Shown: positions 51,781-61,467 of the stretch, in pieces
How the letters are laid out: each line of letters opens with the position of its first letter
How positions within the stretch are numbered: position 1 is the first letter of the stretch
Assembly: GCF_026625865.1 (NCBI RefSeq)
Contig: NZ_CP113067.1
Location: 620,001 to 684,000, forward strand
Direction: 5' to 3'
Source: Microbacterium sp. SL75
GTDB taxonomy: Bacteria > Actinomycetota > Actinomycetes > Actinomycetales > Microbacteriaceae
Length of the DNA stretch: 64,000 nt
The notes under the pieces: model-generated
What the model was told of the DNA's origin: nothing
Database searches by the model: none
The model's input: only the letters and a program-made list of their open reading frames with translations
Position numbers and translations under genes: made by a program

Positions 51781-53013
51781 TCACGGCCGGCGGGATGCCA
51801 GGAAGTCCGCCGTCGCGTTCAGGAGCCGGTCGGCGTCATCCCGCGTGTTGTATGGCGCAAGCCCGACACGGAGAGCACCACCATCGCCGAGTCCGAGTCG
51901 TCGTGAGGCCTCGATGGCGTAGAAGTGACTGGCCGGGGCATTGATGTCGCGGCTCGCGAGAAAACGGGCGAGTTCCTGATCGCGACCGCCCGCGACCGAG
52001 ATGAACAGGGTCGGAGACCGACGCGCGGCACGCGAGTGCACGGTGAGGTCGTCGAAGGCGGCGAAGCCGGTCTCGATGACTTCTCGCAGATCGGTCTCGT
52101 GCTCGTCGATCGCTTCGACCGCTCGGACGAGGCGTTCGCGGCGGGTTCCCTCGGGGCCGCCGATCGCGGCGATGAATTCGACCGCGGCCGTCGTGCCGGC
52201 CATCAGCTCATAGGGCAGGGTGCCGAGCTCGTATCTTTCGGGATCGGTGTTCGGCGAGGTCGCCAGCTTGTCGGGCTGCAGCTGGCCGAGAAGATCCGAT
52301 CGCATCGTGACGGCCGCACAGTGTGGTCCGAGGAACTTGTACGGCGAGCAGACGAAGAAGTCCGCACCGAGCGCGGGGACATCCACCAGCGCGTGTGCGG
52401 CGTAGTGCACGCCGTCGACGTACAACAGCGCTCCGACGCCATGGACCGCCTCGGCGATCCGGGGGATGTCCGGCATGGTGCCGAGGACGTTGGATGCGGC
52501 GGTGACCGCCACCAGCCTGGTGCGCTCCGAGAGCTGCTCGCGAACGGCATCCGTCGACAGCTCTCCGGTCGCCGGGTCGAAGTCCACCCATCGGACGGTC
52601 ACTCCGGTGCGTTCGGCCGCGATCAGCCAGGGCTGCACATTGGAGTTGTGGTCCAGCCGGGTGACGACCACCTCGTCACCGGCCTTCCACGTCCGCGAGA
52701 TGGCCCGAGAAAGATCGAAGGTGAGCGCCGTCGCGCTTCGTCCGAAGACGACCGTCTGGCTCGGGACGTTCAAGAAATCTCCGAGTGCGGACCGGCACGC
52801 CTCGACGATGCTCGTGGCGTTGCGTTCGGCTTGAGTGACGAGACCCCGGTTGGCGAGCGGAGCGAGAAGCGCCTCGCCGATGGCGGCAGCGACGCTGGTC
52901 GGAGTCTGTGTCCCGCCGGGGCTGTCGAAGAACGCGGTGCCGCCACGAAGCGCGGGGAAGTGCGAACGGATGTCGTCGACATCCAGCGTCGAGGGGACCG
53001 TGGAGGGCTTCAT
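51781..53013 (-). CDS. cysteine desulfurase-like aminotransferase class V protein
   Basis: A 410-aa PLP enzyme of the cysteine-desulfurase-like (TIGR01976-type) subfamily. Seen are FDSPGGTQTP near the N-terminus, ATSIVEACRSALGDFL, VVVTRLDHNSNVQPW, LYVDGVHYAAHALVD with the PLP-binding Asp, and FVCSPYKFLGPHCAAV with the Schiff-base Lys. The typical IscS-type active-site Cys loop is absent, as in this subfamily, so the reaction is unclear. The ATG at 53013 was chosen because the longer frame overlaps the LysR promoter. Divergent from LysR. Confidence 0.85.
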   Translation of the reverse strand: MKPSTVPSTLDVDDIRSHFPALRGGTAFFDSPGGTQTPTSVAAAIGEALLAPLANRGLVTQAERNATSIVEACRSALGDFLNVPSQTVVFGRSATALTFDLSRAISRTWKAGDEVVVTRLDHNSNVQPWLIAAERTGVTVRWVDFDPATGELSTDAVREQLSERTRLVAVTAASNVLGTMPDIPRIAEAVHGVGALLYVDGVHYAAHALVDVPALGADFFVCSPYKFLGPHCAAVTMRSDLLGQLQPDKLATSPNTDPERYELGTLPYELMAGTTAAVEFIAAIGGPEGTRRERLVRAVEAIDEHETDLREVIETGFAAFDDLTVHSRAARRSPTLFISVAGGRDQELARFLASRDINAPASHFYAIEASRRLGLGDGGALRVGLAPYNTRDDADRLLNATADFLASRRP

Positions 53014-53159
53014 GACTCTTCTTTCGCGGGGTGCATGACCGGTGCATCGGGGTGCGGGCTCTGTCCCCCGGCCGGGGCAACGAGCGACGCTGTCGTCCAT
53101 CGTGGCCTCTCGACCCGTTCGCGTAAACTGATGCTTTCTAAAGGGAGAGTTCACACTTC

Positions 53160-54101
53160 ATGAATGACCCGATGAACCTCCGCTGGTTGCGCAGCTTCAC
53201 GGCGGTCGTGGAACACGGTTCCATGGCGGCCGCAGCCGCGGAACTGGGATACGTGCCGTCGGCGATCACCCAGCACATCGCCGGACTCGAACGGGCGTTG
53301 GGGGTGGAACTGCTCGTCCGCCGACCCGGGAGTCGGATCGCCATCACGGCCGCCGGCCGCGCCCTCTTGGCGGCCACCGGTCCGCTGCTGATCGCCAACT
53401 CCGAATTCTCCGACAGCCTGCGTTCGATAAGCCGCTCCGAGGCCCCCGATCTCACGCTGGGAACGCACGGAACGGCACTGCAGTACCTGCTTCCGCGCGT
53501 CTTCTCGTCCCTGCAGAAGGACCCTTCCTGGCCGCGTGTGAACGTTCGCGAAATGGAGACGCCGGATGCCATCCCCCTCGTGCGATCCGGGGCGCTCGAT
53601 CTGCTCGTCGGCTACCGGTACCTGCCCGCAGACTCGCCGCGGGCCGACGATCCGCTGACGGTGACGCTGGTGCGCAGGGAGCCCATGCTGCTGGTGGCCG
53701 CGCCGGAGGCGGGTCTGACATTCGAGGAACTGGTCGACAAGGATTGGGCCCTCGGGCATCGCTCTCTGGGAGATCGACGTCTTCTGGGCTCCTGGTCGGA
53801 GCGCTTGCGCTTTCGTTTCCACGTGGCCTTCGAGAGCTCGGACCCGAATTGCCTGCTGACTCTTGCGAGCGAGGGCCTCGCGGTCAGCGTGGTGCCCGCC
53901 ACCGTCGTCGCCGCGGGACTCGAGCGGGGCCTTCGCGTACAGATCGTGCACCCTCCTGCCGGGATCGAGCCCTGGCATCGGGAGATCCTGGTGGTCACGC
54001 GCCCGTCGTTCCAGCCCCCCTTCCTTCCGGGGTTCATCGAGGGCCTGCGGGCCGGCCTGGATGCCGCAGAGAAGACGATCGAGACCTCCCGCCAGGGGTG
54101 A
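53160..54101 (+). CDS. LysR-family transcriptional regulator
   Basis: A 313-aa LysR regulator. The N-terminal winged helix is NLRWLRSFTAVVEHGSMAAAAAELGYVPSAITQHIAGLERALGVELLVR. The effector domain follows with ALDLLVGYRYLPA and SVVPATVVAAGL. It is divergent from the cysteine-desulfurase-like gene (146-base gap) and is its likely regulator. AAAGGGAGAG lies about ten bases upstream of the ATG. Confidence 0.88.
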   Translation: MNDPMNLRWLRSFTAVVEHGSMAAAAAELGYVPSAITQHIAGLERALGVELLVRRPGSRIAITAAGRALLAATGPLLIANSEFSDSLRSISRSEAPDLTLGTHGTALQYLLPRVFSSLQKDPSWPRVNVREMETPDAIPLVRSGALDLLVGYRYLPADSPRADDPLTVTLVRREPMLLVAAPEAGLTFEELVDKDWALGHRSLGDRRLLGSWSERLRFRFHVAFESSDPNCLLTLASEGLAVSVVPATVVAAGLERGLRVQIVHPPAGIEPWHREILVVTRPSFQPPFLPGFIEGLRAGLDAAEKTIETSRQG

Positions 54102-54302
54102 CTCTCTGCGATTCGGCCCGCCACGGGACTCCGCCTTCCACAACCTGACCGCAGCCCCCTGCCGAGCTGAAGGCCACCCCGCAAGGGACCGACGGGGGGC
54201 CGCGGGAGCGGCGGCCGTCTCTCTCGCCCCACGCAGGAGAGCCCTCGCCGCCAGAACCACCGCCGTCAACGGGGAACGACACGGCCGAGACGGCGCGTTA
54301 GC

Positions 54303-55895
54303 GTGGATCCACGTCGTCGACGCCGCGAGAGGACCGCTTTGCTCCACAACGAGACCACTCCCCCGGCATTCGCCGCGCGCCCGGAGCGCGTGGACGTCGA
54401 CCAAGGCGCCGTCGTCGGCAACCCGGCATCCCGTGTGCATCCCGACCACGACGACGCTCGCGCCGACCCGTGGTCGATCGACCTGGAGCGCATCCAGTTC
54501 TCGCCGTACTTCTCGCGGCTGTCGGCCGTCACGCAGGTCGTGTCGCCGTCGATCGGCGGGGCACCCGTGCACAATCGACTGACCCACACGCTCAAGGTCA
54601 GCGCGATCGCACGCGTCGTCGCCCTGCAGCTCAACACGCGCTCGCGGCAGGCCGGCGAGGGCGACGTCTGCAACGCCACGGTCGTCGAGGCCGCCGCCTA
54701 CGCCCACGACCTCGGGCACCCGCCCTTCGGCCACCTCGGCGAGACCACCCTCGACCGCCTCGCGCGCGAGGAACTGGGCCTGCCCGACGGCTTCGAGGGC
54801 AACGCCCAGACCTACCGCATCCTCACCGCTCTCGACGTCGTCGAGAACGCCCCCCGCGGACTCAACCTCACCGCGGCCGTGCGCACCGCCTCGGCGAAGT
54901 ACCCGTGGGCGCCGTCGGTCGACGCGGCCGACGTCGAGCGGATCGGCCCGCCCCGCGGCATCCGTCGCTCTCCCGACGGCGCGTACCGGGTGCACAAGTA
55001 CTCGGCGTACGACCTCGACCTCGAGGACCTCGTCGAGGCCCGGCACGGGGTCGATGCCGAACCCCTGCGCCAGAGCATCGAGGGCGCCGTCATGGATCTC
55101 GCCGACGACATCGCGTACTCGGTGCACGACGTCGACGACTTCTACCGAGCGGGGATCCTCGACCACGCGCCCATCGCGGCGGAGTTCCGCGGCTGGCTCG
55201 ACGACGTGCTCGAGTGGCGCGACCGCGACGACACCGAGGTGCGCGCCGAGCTCATGCCCGGGGCGGGCCTCGAACGCCTGCGGAGAAAGATGCGCCGCGA
55301 CGACCCGTGGATCGCCGACGACGAGGCCTTCCTCGCCGCCGTCAGCGACGTGGATGCCGAGATGGTCACCGACCTGCTCGCGCGCCCCTTCGACGGCTCG
55401 CTGACGGCCGAGCGCCGACTCGCCGCCTTCACCGATCGGTGGATCCGCCGGTTCCAGGAGTCGGCGCGTCTGCGCCCCCTCGACACCCCCCGAGCGGGGC
55501 CGGTCGTGCTGTCACCCTGGGCCTGGCACCACGTCGAGGTGCTGAAATTCGTGCACAAGCGCTTCGTGCTGAGCCGCCCCGACCTGGCGATCCAGCAGCG
55601 CGGGATGAGTCGCATCCTCGCGCGGTCGGTGCGGGCGCTGGGCGAGTGGCTCGACGACGACCTCGATCGCGCGCGCACCCCGCGGCGTCTGCGCGAACTC
55701 ATCGCCCTGGCCCGCGAGCAGTACGCGACCCTGCCCGCGGAACGTCGCCCTTCGGATGCCGACGCCGAACGCCTCGCGCGCTCCCGCGGGATCGTCGACT
55801 ACGTGGCATCGCTCACCGACTCTCAGGCCTTCGCGCTGTCGGAGGCGATCTCGGGGCGTGCCGACCGCCTGTGGGCGCTGGGGCAGCGGCTGTAG
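54303..55895 (+). CDS. dgt: deoxyguanosinetriphosphate triphosphohydrolase (dGTPase-like)
   Basis: A 530-aa HD-domain hydrolase that releases triphosphate from dGTP or other dNTPs. The metal site is intact: H in NRLTHTLKVSAIAR, HD in AAAYAHDLGHPPFGHLGE, and the late D in LADDIAYSVHDVDDF. The full length matches the long actinobacterial Dgt type. The GTG at 54303 is the longest start; the N-terminal 20 residues (RRRRRER) look non-conserved, and a later start near residue 13 is possible. The preceding 201 bases are GC-rich and contain no clear gene. Confidence 0.88.
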   Translation: MDPRRRRRERTALLHNETTPPAFAARPERVDVDQGAVVGNPASRVHPDHDDARADPWSIDLERIQFSPYFSRLSAVTQVVSPSIGGAPVHNRLTHTLKVSAIARVVALQLNTRSRQAGEGDVCNATVVEAAAYAHDLGHPPFGHLGETTLDRLAREELGLPDGFEGNAQTYRILTALDVVENAPRGLNLTAAVRTASAKYPWAPSVDAADVERIGPPRGIRRSPDGAYRVHKYSAYDLDLEDLVEARHGVDAEPLRQSIEGAVMDLADDIAYSVHDVDDFYRAGILDHAPIAAEFRGWLDDVLEWRDRDDTEVRAELMPGAGLERLRRKMRRDDPWIADDEAFLAAVSDVDAEMVTDLLARPFDGSLTAERRLAAFTDRWIRRFQESARLRPLDTPRAGPVVLSPWAWHHVEVLKFVHKRFVLSRPDLAIQQRGMSRILARSVRALGEWLDDDLDRARTPRRLRELIALAREQYATLPAERRPSDADAERLARSRGIVDYVASLTDSQAFALSEAISGRADRLWALGQRL

Positions 55896-55931
55896 GGCCG
55901 AGCGCCGGCGGATGCCAGGGCGTCCGCGACC

Positions 55932-57014
55932 TCAGGGGATCAGGCGCGCCGCACGATACCGCTCGAACAAGCGCGTGAACGAGTCGCGCGTGCGGTGATG
56001 CTCGGTGAAGCCCGCCAGGCGGCTCTTCGACATGTCGGTCATCACCTCGATGTCGCGTCCGAGATCGGCATCCGTGTGCCACCACGACGCGACGCGCTCC
56101 AGGTCGGGCTCGACGAGACCGTGCTGCGCGACGATCTCGGCCCACACCGGTGCCGCGTCGGCCATCTGCTGCGCGAACGGTCGGGGGGAGGTGTCGAAGC
56201 CCTCGGCCTCCACTCCGAGGTCTGCGGCGATGCGCGGCCACATCCAGCGCCAGCGGAACACGTCGCCGTTGGCCGTGTTGAAGGCCTCGTCGGCGCCCTC
56301 GGGATGAGTCGCCGCCCACACCATCTGATTCGCCAACAGATCGGCATCGGTCACATCGGTGAGGCCGTTCCACTGCGTCTCGCTGCCGGGGAAGACGAGC
56401 GGGCGACCCGTGTGACGGCTGATCGCCGCGGCCACGGCGATCGTGAGGCCCATGTTCATCGCGTTGCCGACCGCGTGCCCGAGCACGGTGTGCGAGCGGT
56501 GCACCGACCAGGTGAATCCCTGACGCTGGGCCGCGGCGAAGAGCTCATCCTCTTGCGCGTAGTAGAAGTTGTCGACGTCGAGGCGCGGCTCGTCCTCGTG
56601 GAAGGGGGTGTCGGGCATCTCGCCCTGGCCGTAGGCCTCGAACGGGCCGAGATAGTGCTTCAACCCGGTCATCAGAGCGACGTGCCGCACCGGCGCGTCG
56701 GCGAGCGCCGCGAGCAGATCGCGCACCATTCCGCCGTTGACGGCGATGTTCTCGGCCTCGGTGTCCTGCCGCGACCACGCGGTGAAGAAGACGTGCGTGA
56801 CCGGGACACCCCGCAGCGCCGACGTCAGCGCCTCGAGCGAGCGCAGATCCGCCGACCGCCAGGTCACTCCCGGTCGCGCCGCCCCGGCCCGTCGCGACAG
56901 CGCCGTCACCTCCCAGCCGTCGTCGATCAGTCGATCCAGCAGGGCGCCGCCGGCGATACCGGTCGCGCCCACCACGAGGGCATGTGAGGAGTCAGTCAAA
57001 ACGAGGGTTCCCAT
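55932..57014 (-). CDS. SDR family oxidoreductase, PRISE (progesterone 5-beta-reductase/iridoid synthase-like)
   Basis: A 360-aa NAD(P)H-dependent enone reductase-like protein. The nucleotide site ALVVGATGIAGGALLDRL is followed by VTHVFFTAWSRQDTEAENIAVNGGMV. The PRISE pattern continues with VRHVALMTGLKHYLGPFEAYG, then DNFYYAQEDELF, which supplies the catalytic Tyr, and TWSVHRSHTVLGHAVGNAMN. The substrate is unknown. The ATG at 57014 defines the Rossmann start; upstream frame is low complexity. It follows a long hairpin-rich noncoding tract. Confidence 0.88.
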   Translation of the reverse strand: MGTLVLTDSSHALVVGATGIAGGALLDRLIDDGWEVTALSRRAGAARPGVTWRSADLRSLEALTSALRGVPVTHVFFTAWSRQDTEAENIAVNGGMVRDLLAALADAPVRHVALMTGLKHYLGPFEAYGQGEMPDTPFHEDEPRLDVDNFYYAQEDELFAAAQRQGFTWSVHRSHTVLGHAVGNAMNMGLTIAVAAAISRHTGRPLVFPGSETQWNGLTDVTDADLLANQMVWAATHPEGADEAFNTANGDVFRWRWMWPRIAADLGVEAEGFDTSPRPFAQQMADAAPVWAEIVAQHGLVEPDLERVASWWHTDADLGRDIEVMTDMSKSRLAGFTEHHRTRDSFTRLFERYRAARLIP

Positions 57015-57189
57015 CGGTCGAGGTGAACGAGGGGCAACCGTGGTTGCTCGGCGGGTATTCCTCGCCTGCTCGTCGCTCCCCAGGTCCGTGCCGCTTCGGC
57101 CGCCCCCGCGCGGCGCCGGCGTCCTACGCCCCGACGGCGTCGCCCTGATCGGTCGGCTTACGCCGCGACCCCGGATGCCACGGCATCCA

Positions 57190-57455
57190 TGTCCCGAAAA
57201 AGGCGGCCCGAGCACCCTGAAGGCCGCACGATCCGGGACACGAACCCACCGAGACCGGGACGGGGCGCTCACGCGCGGAGCGCGCACCCCGCGAACGAGA
57301 TGTGCCCCGGATCCCGGGCAGCCCACCGCCACCAGGGATCCGGGGCACGGTCCGCTCGCCGAGGCGGTAAGGGGCACCTCGGCGAGCGGGGCGCGTTCCG
57401 AGCGAACGGAACGGGCACGTGCCGCACCGCCCCGGGGCTCGCGCTCCCGGGGCGG
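57190..57455. ncRNA. hairpin-rich noncoding tract between araA and the PRISE gene
   Basis: The 447-base gap 57015-57461 has no convincing ORF. It contains six strong inverted repeats in a row: 57190-57240 (TGTCCCG/CGGGACA enclosing GCGGCC/GGCCGC), 57261-57291 (CGGGG/CCCCG with CGCT/AGCG inside), 57302-57315 with 57335-57348 (14 bp), 57352-57364 with 57377-57389 (13 bp), 57395-57412 (6 bp, GTTCCG/CGGAAC) and 57427-57436 with 57446-57455 (10 bp). The last is the probable araDBA terminator. The others are more than a terminator needs, so a structured RNA or a nucleoid-binding site is possible. Confidence 0.5.
57427..57455 (-). terminator. probable terminator of the araDBA operon
   Basis: CCGCCCCGGG and CCCGGGGCGG form a perfect 10-bp stem with a 9-base loop, beginning seven bases after the araA stop. 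The U-tract is absent. Confidence 0.55.
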
Positions 57456-57461
57456 CGGGGA

Positions 57462-58973
57462 TCAGAGGCCCTGGGCCAGGCGGTAGTACGCCTGGTTCCA
57501 GCGCAGCTCGCTCTGGAAGCCGCGGACCGTGGTGTCCTCGTCGATGACGACGAGCTCGGTCTTCGCGATCTCGGCGAAGTCGCGGAACACCTCGATGCCC
57601 ACGGCCGTCGTCATGACGGTGTGGTGAGCGGCACCGGCGGCGAGCCAGCAGCCGGCAGAGGTCGCGAAGTCGGGGGCGGGCTTCCAGACCGCGCGGCCCA
57701 CGGGCAGCTTCGGCAGGTCGGGCGCGTCGACGTTCTCGACGACGTTGGCCACCAGGCGGAAGCGGTCGCGCATGTCGCTCATCGCGACGACGAGCGCGGG
57801 ACCCGCGTCGGCGGTGAAGACCAGGCGCACCGGGTCGTCCTTGCCGCCGATGCCGAGCTCGTGGATCTCGAGGCGAGGCTTCTTCGTGGTCAGCGAGGGC
57901 GAGACCTCGAGCATGTGCGCGCCGAGGATGCGCTCCGACCCGGGCACCAGGTCATAGGTGTAGTCCTCCATGAGCGAGGCGCCGCCGGGCAGGCCCGCAC
58001 CCATGACGTTGGCGACGCGCACGAGGATCGCCGTCTTCCAGTCACCCTCGGCGCCGAAGCCGTAGCCCTCGGCCATGAGGCGCTGCACCGCGAGACCGGG
58101 AAGCTGCTTCAGCGCGCCCAGGTCTTCGAAAGAGGTGGTGAAGGCGCCGAAGCCGCCCTGCTCGAGGAACGAGCGCAGGCCCAGCTCGATCGCCGCGCCG
58201 TCGCGCAGCGACTGATGACGCGCGCCGCCCGGGAGCAGTTCGTCGACGACGTCGTAGCTGTCGATGTACTCCTGCACGAGCGCGTCGATGTCGGCATCCG
58301 ATGCCTGCTCGACGGCCTCGACGAGCTCGTTGACGCCCCACGTGTTGACCTGCACGCCGAAGCGCAGTTCGGCCTCGGTCTTGTCGCCCTCGGTGACGGC
58401 GACGAAGCGCATGTTGTCACCGAAGCGGGCGAGCTTGAGGGTGCGGGCGGCGGTCCAGCCGGCGGCGGCGCGCTCCCAGTCCTCGATCTGCTGGCGCACG
58501 GCGGGGTTCGAGACGTGACCGACGACGGTCTTGCGCGACACACCCAGGCGCGTCTGGATATACCCGAACTCGCGGTCGCCGTGGGCGGCCTGGTTGAGGT
58601 TCATGAAGTCGAAGTCGATGTCGTTCCACGGCAGCTCGACGTTGGCCTGCGTGTGCAGGTGCAGCAGCGGCTTCTGCAGGGCGTCGAGCCCCGAGATCCA
58701 CATCTTCGCGGGGCTGAAGGTGTGCATCCAGGCGATCACGCCGATGACGTCGTCGCGGCCGTTGATCTCCAGCGCCATGCGTCGGATGCTGTCGGAGTCC
58801 TTCAGCACGGGCTTCCAGACGACCTTCACCGGCAGGCCGGAAAGGCCCTCGACCACGGCCTGCGACTGCTCGGCGACCTGCTTCAGCGTCTCTTCGCCGT
58901 AGAGGTTCTGGCTGCCGGTGACGAACCAGACCTCGTAGCCGCCGAGGTCGTTCTTGAGGGGAGTGCGGGTCAT
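57462..58973 (-). CDS. araA: L-arabinose isomerase
   Basis: Converts L-arabinose to L-ribulose, the first step of bacterial arabinose catabolism. The 503-aa length is standard. The opening [17 protein letters not shown], the metal and active-site region with [12 protein letters not shown] and the Glu of [13 protein letters not shown], and the Trp/His segment [11 protein letters not shown] all match AraA. AAGGAAAAG precedes the ATG. It is the third structural gene of the operon, 23 bases after araB. Confidence 0.97.
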   Translation of the reverse strand: MTRTPLKNDLGGYEVWFVTGSQNLYGEETLKQVAEQSQAVVEGLSGLPVKVVWKPVLKDSDSIRRMALEINGRDDVIGVIAWMHTFSPAKMWISGLDALQKPLLHLHTQANVELPWNDIDFDFMNLNQAAHGDREFGYIQTRLGVSRKTVVGHVSNPAVRQQIEDWERAAAGWTAARTLKLARFGDNMRFVAVTEGDKTEAELRFGVQVNTWGVNELVEAVEQASDADIDALVQEYIDSYDVVDELLPGGARHQSLRDGAAIELGLRSFLEQGGFGAFTTSFEDLGALKQLPGLAVQRLMAEGYGFGAEGDWKTAILVRVANVMGAGLPGGASLMEDYTYDLVPGSERILGAHMLEVSPSLTTKKPRLEIHELGIGGKDDPVRLVFTADAGPALVVAMSDMRDRFRLVANVVENVDAPDLPKLPVGRAVWKPAPDFATSAGCWLAAGAAHHTVMTTAVGIEVFRDFAEIAKTELVVIDEDTTVRGFQSELRWNQAYYRLAQGL

Positions 58974-58996
58974 GTCTTTTCCTTCGTGAGGGGTCT

Positions 58997-60568
58997 TCAA
59001 AGGGATGCCACGGCGGCGGCCTCGACGGCGAGTCCGGCGCGATAGCGGTCGAGGTAGGACGAGAAGCCGGCGACATCGGCGGGTTCGGGCTCGGCGGTGA
59101 CGATCGGGGCGGTGGCGAACACCGTCTCGCGCAGCCACGTGTCGAGGTCGCGACCCGACTCGTCGGCGACGTAGGCCGCGAGCACGGCCATGCCCCACGC
59201 GCCGCCCTCGGAGGCCGTCTCGGCGACGGCGACGGGTGCGTCGAGAGCCGCCGCGAGGAAGCGCTGGGCCACTCCCGCAGTGCGGAACATGCCGCCGTGC
59301 GCGTACATCTTGTCGAGCTGCACGCCTTCGCCGTGGAGGACGTCCATGCCGAGCGCGAGCGTGCCGAAGACGCCGTACAGCTGCGCGCGCATGAAGTTCG
59401 GCAAGGTCAGGCGGCTGTCGGGCGTGCGCACCACGAGCGGGCGCCCCTCGTCGAGGCCCGCGATGGGCTCTCCGGCGAGGTGGTTGTACGCGAGGAGCCC
59501 GCCGGCGTCGGCCTCGCCGTTCAGCGCCGCCTCGAAGAGCGCCGTGTACGTGGCATCCGGCGTCACCGGGGTGCCGGCCGCGGCGGCGAACGCGGTGAAC
59601 ATGTCCGCCCAGGCGGCGAGCTCGCTCGCGCCGTTGTTGCAGTGGACCATGGCGACCGCATCGCCCGACGGCGTCGTGACGAGGTCGAGCTCGTGGTGCA
59701 CCCGGCTCAACGGGCGCTCGAGCACGAGCATCGCGAAGATGCTCGTGCCGGCACTGACGTTGCCCGTGCGGGGAGCGACGGCGCAGGTGGCGACCATACC
59801 GGTGCCCGCGTCGCCCTCGGGAGGAGCGAACGGGATGCCGGGACGCAGGGTTCCGGTCGGGTCGAGGAGCTGGGCTCCCTCCGGGGTGAGGGCGCCCGCA
59901 GCCGTACCCGCGACGAGCACCTTCGGCAGCAGGGCTTCGAGGGCGGGGATCCGCCCCGCGGCGAGCGCGTCGTAGCGGGCGACGAGCTCGGCGTCGTAGT
60001 CGCGGGTCGCGGAGTCGATGGGGAACATGCCCGAGGCATCCCCCACGCCCAGGACCTTCTCGCCGGTGAGCTTCCCGTGCACGTAGCCGGCGAGGGTGGT
60101 GAGGAAGCGGATCTCGGGCACGTGGGGCTCGGCGTCGACGACGGCCTGGTGCAGGTGAGCGATCGACCACCGGAGCGGGATGTTCACGCCTAGCAGCTCG
60201 GTGAGTTCCGCGGCAGCGACACCGGTGTTGGTGTTGCGCCACGTGCGGAAGGGGGCGAGCAGCTCGCCCTCGGCGTCGAACGCGAGGTAGCCGTGCATCA
60301 TCGCCGACACACCCATCGCGGCGTAGCGCTCGGGGGTGACGCCGAAGCGCTGCTGCACGTCGGCGACCAGTGCGGCGTACGCGGCCTGCAGGCCCGACCA
60401 CACGGCATCCAGCGAGTAGGTCCAGAGCTTGTCGGCGTAGACGTTCTCCCACTCGTGGGATCCGGTCGCCAGCACCTCGGCATCGGGGCCGATCAGGCAC
60501 GCCTTGATGCGGGTGGAGCCGAGCTCGATGCCGAGGCTGGCCCGGCCGTCAGTGATGTGCGCGTTCAT
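58997..60568 (-). CDS. araB: ribulokinase (FGGY family)
   Basis: Phosphorylates L-ribulose to L-ribulose 5-phosphate. A 523-aa FGGY kinase with [17 protein letters not shown] (phosphate-1 motif), [29 protein letters not shown] and a C-terminal [22 protein letters not shown] (adenosine motif). It is closer in type to the ribulokinases that sit beside AraD in Gram-positives than to E. coli AraB. Its ATG overlaps the araD stop by four bases. Confidence 0.95.
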   Translation of the reverse strand: MNAHITDGRASLGIELGSTRIKACLIGPDAEVLATGSHEWENVYADKLWTYSLDAVWSGLQAAYAALVADVQQRFGVTPERYAAMGVSAMMHGYLAFDAEGELLAPFRTWRNTNTGVAAAELTELLGVNIPLRWSIAHLHQAVVDAEPHVPEIRFLTTLAGYVHGKLTGEKVLGVGDASGMFPIDSATRDYDAELVARYDALAAGRIPALEALLPKVLVAGTAAGALTPEGAQLLDPTGTLRPGIPFAPPEGDAGTGMVATCAVAPRTGNVSAGTSIFAMLVLERPLSRVHHELDLVTTPSGDAVAMVHCNNGASELAAWADMFTAFAAAAGTPVTPDATYTALFEAALNGEADAGGLLAYNHLAGEPIAGLDEGRPLVVRTPDSRLTLPNFMRAQLYGVFGTLALGMDVLHGEGVQLDKMYAHGGMFRTAGVAQRFLAAALDAPVAVAETASEGGAWGMAVLAAYVADESGRDLDTWLRETVFATAPIVTAEPEPADVAGFSSYLDRYRAGLAVEAAAVASL

Positions 60569-61281
60569 CGGCGGTCGTCCGTGCTCTGTCCGTAGACGTT
60601 CTGGTAGCGGTTGTAGAGGGCGTCGATCTTGTCCTGCGGGATCGGGATGAGCGGGCCCGCCTCGCGCGCGATGTGCACGGTACGGGCGACGTCTTCGAGC
60701 ATGACGGCGGCCTTCACGGCATCCTTCGCGTTCGTGCCGATCGTGAAGGGGCCGTGGTTCTGCATGATGACGCCGCGCGAGCGGTGGCCGCGCAGGGTCT
60801 CGACGATGCCGCGACCGATCGAGTCGTCGCCGATGATCGCGAAGGGGCCGACCGGGATGGGACCGCCGAACTCGTCGGCCATCGCCGTGATGACGCAGGG
60901 GATCTCTTCGCCGCGGGCCGCCCACGCGACGCCGTAGGTCGAGTGCGTGTGCACGACGCCGCCGACCTCGGGCATGTGGCGGTATACGTAGGCGTGGGCC
61001 GCGGTGTCGCTCGAGGGGCTGCGCTCGGAACCGGGGGTGCCGGGGATGGCGTTGCCGTCGAGGTCGCAGAGGATCATGTTCTCGGGAGCGAGGTCGTCGT
61101 ACGAGACGCCCGAGGGCTTGATGACGAACAGGTCGGCACCCGGCACGCGACCCGAGACGTTGCCGCCGGTCCAGACGATGAGGTTGTAGCGCACGAGCTC
61201 GGCGTGCAGCTTGGCGACGTCGGCGCGCACGGCGTCGATCGCCTGCTGCACCTCGGGCGTGAACGGGGCGGCGTCGGACAC
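60565..61281 (-). CDS. araD: L-ribulose-5-phosphate 4-epimerase
   Basis: Makes D-xylulose 5-phosphate from L-ribulose 5-phosphate, linking arabinose to the pentose-phosphate pathway. A 238-aa class II aldolase-type epimerase with LIVWTGGNVSGRVPG, IKPSGVSYDDL, the zinc ligands HTHSTYGVAWA and the late H in IMQNHGPFTIG. GTG start with AAGGAGACC upstream. First gene of araDBA, with an operator palindrome 55 bases upstream. Confidence 0.95.
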   Translation of the reverse strand: MSDAAPFTPEVQQAIDAVRADVAKLHAELVRYNLIVWTGGNVSGRVPGADLFVIKPSGVSYDDLAPENMILCDLDGNAIPGTPGSERSPSSDTAAHAYVYRHMPEVGGVVHTHSTYGVAWAARGEEIPCVITAMADEFGGPIPVGPFAIIGDDSIGRGIVETLRGHRSRGVIMQNHGPFTIGTNAKDAVKAAVMLEDVARTVHIAREAGPLIPIPQDKIDALYNRYQNVYGQSTDDRR

Positions 61282-61335
61282 GCGGTCTCCTTCGACGGTG
61301 GTTCGGGTGGCGGGGCGCGGCGCCCTCGCATCGCA

Positions 61336-61351
61336 ATGTTACCGGTAACAT
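61336..61351. promoter_or_regulatory. AraR/LacI operator upstream of araD
   Basis: ATGTTACC-GGTAACAT is a perfect 16-bp palindrome with a CpG centre, typical of LacI-type repressors. It lies 55 bases before the araD start and 105 bases from the regulator gene, so the adjacent LacI-type protein is the likely binder. Confidence 0.85.
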
Positions 61352-61423
61352 CGCCGCGGCGCGAGAGCTTCATGAGCCGAACTCCTGAGCGATCAAGGAG
61401 CCCGCCCGCCCCACCCGACGATT

Positions 61424-61467
61424 TCGAGGCTTCCCCGCAGCCTCGACCCCGAAACTCAGGAGTTTCG
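61424..61467 (-). terminator. hairpins at the end of the LacI regulator gene
   Basis: TCGAGGCT/AGCCTCGA (61424-61431 with 61439-61446) forms an 8-bp stem just after the stop. CGAAACT/AGTTTCG (61450-61467) forms another over the stop codon itself. The stop-codon hairpin can alternatively pair its AACTCCTGAG (61464-61455 on this strand) with CTCAGGAGTT at 61389-61380, making two mutually exclusive folds. This may separate regulator from araD transcription. Confidence 0.5.
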
